Below, piece after piece: positions 1-4,946 of a DNA stretch of 8,104 bases; positions within the stretch are counted from its first letter, which is position 1; every line of letters starts with the position of its first letter. The position numbers and the translations under genes are program-made. Source of the DNA: Methanosarcinaceae archaeon (GTDB lineage: Archaea > Halobacteriota > Methanosarcinia > Methanosarcinales > Methanosarcinaceae); the NCBI GenBank assembly GCA_030609665.1, contig JAUWBW010000077.1, positions 1-8,104 of the forward strand, written 5' to 3'. Below the pieces are notes generated by a model, which ran no database searches, was not told the DNA's origin, and saw nothing but the letters and a program-made list of their open reading frames with translations.

Positions 1-572
1 CTTATGAAACCCAGGAAGAAGAAATATCCGGTACAGTGATAAAGGTAAACACTGCGACGATCATATATCAGGATGAACAACTTGGTCAGGATATTAATGT
101 AAACCTACAAAATGAGATAAGTCAGGGTCATGTGCAGACTGGCGTGCAATCGCCAACAGCGGGGTCCCAGTTGATAACGATTCGTATTGTCCTGCCAGGT
201 GGAATCGGACTGCCATCAAGTGTCACCTCTAAACTGATCGATTCACAGATCACTAATCTGGCACAAGAAAACAATATTATGAACTTTAAAAAGGTCGGTA
301 CCAGGGAGACCAATGTTAAAGACGGCTCAAGTGTAACTGCAAATACCTATTCCGGTACAATTACTTCCAGTGATGGCAGGAATAGTGTATCAGTTGATGT
401 GATGGGGATCATTGTTCCATGGTCAGGTTCAGGTTCGAATATAATTGCGATTGGTATCGTTCCTGATGGTGATATCAAAGTAAAAACTGAGCTAATTGAT
501 CTGACTGTTATTACAATTGATGGCAATGCCGAAATTGAAGAAATGTTGGAATTGATTAAAACCATAGAGTAA
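1..572 (+). CDS. 3' part of an unrecognised, probably secreted or surface protein
   Basis: The reading frame is open from the left edge (first full codon at base 3, residues YETQEEEISGTV...) to a TAA at 570-572. The gene is therefore cut by the window and its true start is not visible. The GTG at 36 has no ribosome-binding site and lies inside the open frame, so I do not take it as the start. The roughly 189 visible residues are rich in Val, Ile, Thr, Ser and Gly with alternating hydrophobic residues (for example IIAIGIVP and IDLTVITIDG), which suggests beta-sheet. There are few charged residues until the end, which is an acidic helix (EIEEMLELIKTIE). No cysteines, catalytic motif or membrane segment is visible. 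I do not recognise the family. The composition would suit an exported or lipoprotein-like surface domain, but any signal peptide lies outside the window. The following gene is 188 bases away behind repeat-rich DNA, so this gene probably ends its own transcript. Confidence 0.7.
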   Translation, partial: YETQEEEISGTVIKVNTATIIYQDEQLGQDINVNLQNEISQGHVQTGVQSPTAGSQLITIRIVLPGGIGLPSSVTSKLIDSQITNLAQENNIMNFKKVGTRETNVKDGSSVTANTYSGTITSSDGRNSVSVDVMGIIVPWSGSGSNIIAIGIVPDGDIKVKTELIDLTVITIDGNAEIEEMLELIKTIE

Positions 573-634
573 ATTGATCGTATTAGTTTAGCTTGTAGGG
601 CAGGATAAATGCGGGGCATGGCTAAAAAAATCAC

Positions 635-688
635 CGCAAAGGGCGCGGAGGACGCAGAGAAATGCAGAGGGAGCAGAGAATACAGAGG
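635..688. repeat. degenerate 9-10-base periodic repeat (GCAGAG core)
   Basis: Six copies of a GCRRAG/ACAGAG core start at 636, 645, 654, 664, 673 and 682, spaced 9, 9, 10, 9 and 9 bases. The tract is purine-rich on the + strand (units such as GCAAAG, GCGGAG, GCAGAG) and clearly different from the A+T-rich spacer around it. Similar degenerate 'GCAGAG/GCAAAG' runs occur between genes in many archaea and bacteria and are sometimes wrongly called as small proteins. No function is evident. It lies between the end of the preceding gene and the putative cooC promoter. Confidence 0.7.
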
Positions 689-699
689 GCGGCACAATC

Positions 700-749
700 G
701 ATATATCCACAGATATATTCACAACGCATCATAAATTGCATCATTCAAT
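700..749. repeat. two adjacent pairs of 12-base tandem repeats before cooC
   Basis: GATATATCCACA (700-711) is followed directly by GATATATTCACA (712-723), which differs at one base. After two bases, GCATCATAAATT (726-737) is followed by GCATCATTCAAT (738-749), sharing the first seven bases and several later ones. The first pair supplies TATA-like GATATAT elements. The second pair runs up to the ribosome-binding site at 750-755. The position, just upstream of the gene, makes them candidate promoter/operator elements for cooC. That role is inferred. Confidence 0.55.
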
Positions 750-755
750 GAGGTG
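750..755 (+). promoter_or_regulatory. ribosome-binding site of cooC (decides an unusual start)
   Basis: GAGGTG matches the complement of the archaeal 16S rRNA tail (GGAGGTGAT) over six bases and ends five bases before the ATA at 761. ATG 748 and GTG 753 lie in other frames and run into stops within a few codons. An in-frame TGA at 749-751 closes the cooC frame upstream. The site therefore points to initiation at or next to 761. Confidence 0.6.
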
Positions 756-760
756 TACAT

Positions 761-1531
761 ATAGTTAAAATAGCAATCACAGGAAAGGGGGGTGTGGGTA
801 AAACCACATTTTCCGGAACTCTTGCAAGGATGCTTGCGCGTGACGGATACGATGTACTTGCAATTGATGCCGATGCAGATATGAATCTCGCATCAGCTCT
901 TGGTATCGACAATCCTCCGCGTCCGCTTACCGATTATAAGGAGATGATCGATGAGCGTGCAGGAGGCGAAGGCGGAGTTTTTAAGTTGAACCCAAAGGTC
1001 GATGACATTGTCGATAATTTCGGGGTCGTTGGCCCTGATGGTGTCAAGATGCTTGTCATGGGCACGATAGAGAACGGCGGTAGCGGTTGCATGTGTCCTG
1101 CCTCTGCATTTTTGCGCGCGCTTTTACGTCATGTTGTGCTGAAGGATAACAGCGCAGTGATACTTGATATGGAAGCCGGGATCGAGCATTTGGGGCGCGG
1201 CACTACGCGTGGCATTGATCTTATGATCATTGTTGTAGAGCCCGGCATGCGTTCGATCGAGACTGCGTCCCGGATCAAGGACCTTGCGAGCGGTATTGGG
1301 ATCAAACATCTTGCTGCGGTTGTTAATAAAGGGTCGTCAGAACATGTTTTGTCACATCTTGGTAAACTGGGGATACCAGTGTTGGGTGAGATCAATTATG
1401 ATACCGAACTTGTCCGTGCTGATTTGGAAGGGTTGGCGCCGATTGATGTTGGTGGCATGGCGGTTGAATCGATGCTGGCAATAAAAAATGGTATTCTGAA
1501 TATGGTTGACAAAATTAGCATTGATCATTGA
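761..1531 (+). CDS. cooC: CooC-type nickel-insertion ATPase for carbon monoxide dehydrogenase
   Basis: This is a MinD/ParA-like P-loop ATPase of the CooC family, which helps load nickel into CO dehydrogenase using ATP-driven dimer changes. Numbered from 761 (256 residues, usual CooC length): a deviant Walker A GKGGVGKTT at 8-16 with the signature lysine K9 and catalytic K14; IDADADMN at 35-42; the metal-binding CxC pair C110/C112; and the family signature DMEAGIEHLGRGT in the switch II region. There is no ATG, GTG or TTG between the in-frame TGA at 749-751 and the GTG at 794. Starting at 794 would delete the first half of the P-loop, so translation probably begins at ATA 761 (reads M/I-V-K-I-A-I-T-G-K). 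No CO dehydrogenase gene is in the window. The cytoplasmic role is known for the family. The client here, presumably the acetyl-CoA decarbonylase/synthase or a CODH, is inferred. Confidence 0.9.
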   Translation: MVKIAITGKGGVGKTTFSGTLARMLARDGYDVLAIDADADMNLASALGIDNPPRPLTDYKEMIDERAGGEGGVFKLNPKVDDIVDNFGVVGPDGVKMLVMGTIENGGSGCMCPASAFLRALLRHVVLKDNSAVILDMEAGIEHLGRGTTRGIDLMIIVVEPGMRSIETASRIKDLASGIGIKHLAAVVNKGSSEHVLSHLGKLGIPVLGEINYDTELVRADLEGLAPIDVGGMAVESMLAIKNGILNMVDKISIDH

Positions 1532-1554
1532 TAGGGCTTGTAAATGCTGAAAAC

Positions 1555-1590
1555 ATATGCATATTCATTTTTTTAAATGAATACGTATTT
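1555..1590. terminator. A+T-rich hairpin after cooC
   Basis: TATTCATTT (1562-1570) and AAATGAATA (1575-1583) are perfect inverted 9-base arms around a TTTT loop. The pairing continues outward with single mismatches to about 1555/1590. It lies 30-50 bases after the cooC stop and has a run of seven T on the + strand. Archaeal terminators rely mainly on T-runs, so it may end the cooC transcript. It also abuts the next promoter and contains the palindrome AATACGTATT (1580-1589), so an operator is equally possible. Confidence 0.4.
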
Positions 1591-1595
1591 ATAAT

Positions 1596-1639
1596 GTAAC
1601 ATTAATATGTATATAAAGTAACATTAATATGTATATAAA
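1596..1639. repeat. exact 22-base tandem duplication with TATA-like boxes
   Basis: The segment 1596-1617 is repeated exactly at 1618-1639, and a few bases of a third copy (GTAAAG) follow. Each unit begins with GTAACAT, contains the small inverted repeat ACAT-TAAT-ATGT, and ends with the TATA-like TATATAAA (1610-1617 and 1632-1639). The second box lies about 25 bases before the palindrome at 1651-1675, a normal archaeal box A to start-site distance. The duplication thus provides two candidate box A elements 22 bases apart for the gene at 1721. Confidence 0.8.
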
Positions 1640-1650
1640 GTAAAGTTGTT

Positions 1651-1675
1651 ATTGTAACACATGTCATGTTACAAT
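1651..1675. promoter_or_regulatory. palindromic candidate operator at the likely transcription start
   Basis: ATTGTAACA (1651-1659) and TGTTACAAT (1667-1675) are perfect 9-base inverted arms with a 7-base spacer. The inner GTAACA half-site also starts both upstream tandem repeats (1596 and 1618), giving four half-sites before one gene. The site sits where transcription from the TATATAAA at 1632-1639 should begin, so a repressor bound here would block initiation. Alternatively the transcript leader would fold into this hairpin. The regulator is unknown. Confidence 0.5.
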
Positions 1676-1720
1676 TTATGGTGCAGTAATCTATTATCTT
1701 TTGATCAGGGTGATTATCTA

Positions 1721-2224
1721 ATGGATAAAAAAACGGGATGTGACAATGTTTCAGATCTTTTGCACATAGTACTTTTTGGTGGATTTCCTAAAAAAATGAC
1801 GGAAATCGTTGGCGAAAATGCTGCTGCAATGTTACTTCGTGAATGCTCAAAAGAATCTTTTTTGTCAGCATTATCCCAACCTGATTGTAAGTTAAAACCA
1901 GTTGAGGACATTGTTAATCTTGCAAAACAAAATGATTATTCTGCATTATTCGATTATTGTTATCATGTACTTGAGCGAGTTGGATATCCTTATGAAAAAG
2001 AAGTGGTGGTTGATAATGAATCGACTTACTCCGTGAAGGTCACTAAATGTCCACATATTGATTTTGTTAAAGAACAACCGATTGCGTGTAATGTGTGCAA
2101 GGGTATGAAACTTGGAATACTTGAAGCAATATACGGGGAGCCAGTTGAAATTGAAACACTAAAAGACATGGCACAGGGTGATGAATATTGTTTATCTGTA
2201 TTCAAAAAGCCTGCAAAAAAATAG
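1721..2224 (+). CDS. small cysteine-containing protein, V4R/methanogen-output-domain-like (putative sensor or regulator)
   Basis: This is a 167-residue soluble protein. The start at ATG 1721 is preferred over the in-frame ATG at 1661 because GGTGA (1709-1713) lies seven bases before it, and 1661 falls inside the palindrome at 1651-1675. The N-terminal half (GGFPKKMTEIVGENAAAMLLREC...) looks like the helical start of V4R-like proteins. The C-terminal half has TKCPH (C110, H112), IACNVCKGM (C123, C126) and ends GDEYCLSVFKK (C157), the pattern of V4R, ATC-hydrolase-like or methanogen output domains. These families bind small ligands or metals and often act as sensors. I could not compare sequences, so the family call is from memory of the pattern. 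There is no DNA-binding or membrane segment. The gene stands alone, behind an elaborate promoter region and ahead of a hairpin, so its expression is probably tightly controlled. Function is unknown. Confidence 0.75.
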   Translation: MDKKTGCDNVSDLLHIVLFGGFPKKMTEIVGENAAAMLLRECSKESFLSALSQPDCKLKPVEDIVNLAKQNDYSALFDYCYHVLERVGYPYEKEVVVDNESTYSVKVTKCPHIDFVKEQPIACNVCKGMKLGILEAIYGEPVEIETLKDMAQGDEYCLSVFKKPAKK

Positions 2225-2257
2225 TTTTCACGTTTCTTCACATTTGATTTTATTACC

Positions 2258-2290
2258 CGGCATAAATTGTTATTGCCGAATTTATTTTAG
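2258..2290 (+). terminator. hairpin plus T-rich tract after the V4R-like gene
   Basis: CGGCA (2258-2262) pairs with TGCCG (2274-2278). After two internal mismatches, AA/TT pairs continue inward to a three-base loop. The hairpin is followed by the A/T-rich AATTTATTTTAG. It lies 34 bases after the stop at 2222-2224 and is a plausible transcript end. Confidence 0.45.
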
Positions 2291-2421
2291 AATCCATCAC
2301 CTAACACATTGTTTCCAGTTCTTTTTAGGATGACAAAGAATAAGTAAGTAAATCACATATTACTTTTGTGCATAAATCCAATTGATACGGAATCATTAGC
2401 ATTGGATGTTGAATGGCATTA

Positions 2422-2430
2422 TTTATATAT
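2422..2430 (+). promoter_or_regulatory. box A (TATA) of the pilus-motor operon
   Basis: TTTATATAT matches the methanogen box A consensus. Transcription would start about 25 bases downstream, near 2450-2456, leaving a leader of about 70 bases. A second, weaker TATA-like tract (ATATATTATAAA, 2441-2452) could give a shorter leader. This is the only promoter-like site I can place before the ATPase and membrane-protein genes. Confidence 0.5.
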
Positions 2431-2526
2431 TGAATACTTGATATATTATAAAGTACAATGGATATGAAAATGATAATTATTCACTCATTGTATCAATATT
2501 ATTAGATCATACAAAATGGTGAAATG

Positions 2527-4923
2527 ATGGCTGATGATGCCGATGAAAATTCAGAAACGACTCGTTCCAGTGAAATAGCCGATAAGAAAAAGGCGGATCG
2601 TGATTTACTCTTAAAGAAGTTCCGCCAAAAGAAGGATCAACTTGGAGTCGGCCAGTCATCAGATTCAAAAAATGATGACAAATCCAGTTCTATTTCTGCG
2701 GTGCGTTCAGCGTATGGGATAAAGAAAAGCGAATTATCTGAACAAGTGAGTGGAGAATCCGATGAGGGCGGACCAAAGATATTCAAGCCAAAAGCAGAGT
2801 TAGAACCCAAATCGGCAAGTTCTGAGATTTTAGAGCCAGAGGACACTGACAAGACCGTTGGATCGGAGGATGAATCTGGAATTCTTACATCTTCGGATAA
2901 ATCACGAGATTTATTGAAAAGGCTTGCTGAGAAAAAGGCTTCTGAAGAAAAAAAGGAAAGTGAACTTGGAATACTTGCGCCCAAGCCATCATTGCCCGAA
3001 ACATCCACCTCGGAACCATCCACATTACCAAAGGTGCCGGATGAAGAAGTTGAACGTGAAGAAGAAACAATTTCACATGATCTTTTACAACCAACAGTGG
3101 AAGAAGTAGAGGAAGAATTAGAATCTGGAAAAATTGAAGGGATCGGGGAAGAAAAAGAAAAAATTTCCGCAGAAGATGAAGGGCAGGAAATTCAAGAACC
3201 TCCTCTGGAAGAAGCTGTTGAACCCGTTGAAGTCGAAGAAACAGCAAGCGATCTGGTAAAGGATCTTATTGAAGAAGCAAGTACCAGAGACATTGTTCAG
3301 GATACAGGGCAAACGGAAGAAGAAGTAGAGGAAGAAGCGGAAGAAGAAAAGATTGGTTTTGTAGGCAAGATCAAGAACCTGTTCAAGCAGGAAGAAGTTG
3401 AGGTTGAGCCATATGATCCACAGTTACATGGTCCACTTTGTATATTCAGGGGTGTAGAAGGATATAAAGAACTTGAACGCCATTGGGTAAACGAACCTTA
3501 TGCTTTTGTTGTGGTTCTTTTTAATGAAGATAAAAACCACTCCATCTATTATGTGGTTGAACCGGAACTTTCAGAATTTGAAGAAACCTTTTTGACAGAG
3601 ATCAAAGACAGGCTTCGTGATGTTCTTTTGGTAGAGGAATTGGGTGAAGAGGAACATAAAGAAGCGGTACTTGAGAAAAAGATTCGTCTGATTGTCAAGG
3701 ACTATGCTATAGAGATCACTCCTCCAATGCTTGCAAAGATATCATATTACATCAAACGTGATTTCATCAGGTTCGGAAAACTTGACCCTCTCATGTTTGA
3801 CGACACTATTGAAGATGTATCAGGAAATGGTCACGACACACCGATTTTTCTATATCATAAAGAATATACCAACATTGAAACGAATATTGTATATCAGGAA
3901 GATGAGTTGAATTCCTTTATCATCAGGCTTGCACAAAGGAGTGGTAAGCATATATCTGTTGCAGAACCGATGGTCGATGCAACTATGGCAGATGGTTCCA
4001 GGATCCAGATGACTTTGGGTACTACGATTACCACTCATGGAAGTACTTTCACTATCCGTAAATTCAGTGATGTACCTATCACACCGATCGACCTGATAAA
4101 ATGGAATACCTTTTCAGCCGAATCAATGGCATACATTTGGTTGTGTATTGAAAACAACAAGAGTCTAATATACGCCGGAGGTACGGCTTCCGGTAAGACA
4201 TCATCCCTGAATGCAGTTTCATTATTTATTCCTGAAAAAGCAAAGGTAATTACGCTCGAAGATACACGTGAATTGAAACTCCCACATATTAACTGGATAC
4301 CCGGTCTTACCAGGGATTCGTTCACAGCAGATGAGCGTGGTGCGGTCGATATGTACGATCTCTTAAAAGCAGCACTACGGCAGAGACCGGAATTCCTGCT
4401 TGTGGGTGAGGTTCGAGGTAAAGAAGCTCTTACGCTTTTCCAGGCAATGTCTACAGGTCACACAACTTTCTCGACCATGCATGCAGATTCAGTTTCATCA
4501 GCAATCCACAGGCTTGAGAATCCACCAATAAGTGTGCCGCGTACTATGATCCAGGCATTGGATATCATGAGTATCCAGACGCAAACCTATTCAAAAGGAA
4601 ACCGTGTCAGGAGAAATACAAAACTTGTAGAGATCGTAGATATTGATCCGAATACAAGGAACATACGGACAAATGATATTTTTGTATGGGATTCGACAAC
4701 TGATACTTTCCACAGGACCGGTGAGTCAAAAGCCCTTTCCGATATACAGATGCGAAGAGGGTGGACCAGTGGACAGGTCAGACAGGAATTGATCTATCGC
4801 CAGAAGGTACTGGAGTATATGGTTAATAACGATATTACTGACTTCCAGGAGATATCCGGTATAATCAATGCTTATCAGGCAACTCCTGAAAAGGTACTTA
4901 AGAAACTCAAGCTGGTTGAGTAA
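2527..4923 (+). CDS. type IV pilus/archaellum-type motor ATPase (GspE/VirB11 family) with long acidic N-terminal tail
   Basis: This hexameric secretion ATPase powers assembly of archaeal type IV pilus-like filaments at the cytoplasmic face of the membrane, working on a GspF/TadC-type platform. GGTGA (2518-2522) is four bases before ATG 2527 but only one base before ATG 2524, so 2527 is preferred (798 residues). Residues 1 to ~275 are Glu/Ser/Lys-rich and predicted disordered. A short amphipathic stretch (IGFVGKIKNLFKQ, about 276-288) leads to the folded part from ~296. Catalytic motifs: Walker A GGTASGKTS 551-559 (K557), Asp box LEDTRE 577-582, Walker B LLVGE with E628, and His box STGHTTFSTMHAD 642-654 (H645, H652). 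All key residues are present. The GGTASGKT form is typical of archaellum and archaeal pilus ATPases. Archaellum ATPases are about 550 residues, so the extra length is the tail. The partner membrane protein follows 23 bases downstream. Whether it builds a pilus, archaellum-like filament or secretion system cannot be told without pilins. Confidence 0.93.
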   Translation: MADDADENSETTRSSEIADKKKADRDLLLKKFRQKKDQLGVGQSSDSKNDDKSSSISAVRSAYGIKKSELSEQVSGESDEGGPKIFKPKAELEPKSASSEILEPEDTDKTVGSEDESGILTSSDKSRDLLKRLAEKKASEEKKESELGILAPKPSLPETSTSEPSTLPKVPDEEVEREEETISHDLLQPTVEEVEEELESGKIEGIGEEKEKISAEDEGQEIQEPPLEEAVEPVEVEETASDLVKDLIEEASTRDIVQDTGQTEEEVEEEAEEEKIGFVGKIKNLFKQEEVEVEPYDPQLHGPLCIFRGVEGYKELERHWVNEPYAFVVVLFNEDKNHSIYYVVEPELSEFEETFLTEIKDRLRDVLLVEELGEEEHKEAVLEKKIRLIVKDYAIEITPPMLAKISYYIKRDFIRFGKLDPLMFDDTIEDVSGNGHDTPIFLYHKEYTNIETNIVYQEDELNSFIIRLAQRSGKHISVAEPMVDATMADGSRIQMTLGTTITTHGSTFTIRKFSDVPITPIDLIKWNTFSAESMAYIWLCIENNKSLIYAGGTASGKTSSLNAVSLFIPEKAKVITLEDTRELKLPHINWIPGLTRDSFTADERGAVDMYDLLKAALRQRPEFLLVGEVRGKEALTLFQAMSTGHTTFSTMHADSVSSAIHRLENPPISVPRTMIQALDIMSIQTQTYSKGNRVRRNTKLVEIVDIDPNTRNIRTNDIFVWDSTTDTFHRTGESKALSDIQMRRGWTSGQVRQELIYRQKVLEYMVNNDITDFQEISGIINAYQATPEKVLKKLKLVE

Positions 4924-4946
4924 TATTTTTTATGTGTGGTGAAGTG

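Larger units (their letters stand above)
2225..2526. other. 300-base intergenic region before the pilus-motor pair
   Basis: No credible gene is seen on either strand; the longest forward candidate, ATG 2458, runs only 15 codons. The region holds a hairpin after the preceding gene (2258-2278), a weak interrupted inverted repeat CCAAT...ATTGG (2378-2405), a clear box A (2422-2430) and a second TATA-like stretch (2441-2452). The A+T-rich stretch between hairpin and promoter has no further structure that I can defend. Confidence 0.6.

Noticed and set aside
794..1531. cooC starting at GTG 794
   Set aside because: This start would remove the first part of the Walker A motif, including the signature lysine, although the upstream codons in the same frame encode it perfectly.
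1661..1720. Start of the V4R-like gene at ATG 1661
   Set aside because: It lies inside the palindrome near the likely transcription start, has no ribosome-binding site, and adds 20 residues not resembling the rest. ATG 1721 has GGTGA at good spacing.
2378..2405. CCAAT...ATTGG interrupted inverted repeat before the ATPase promoter
   Set aside because: The arms are only five bases and the inner pairing is offset by a bulge; this is not above expectation in A+T-rich DNA.
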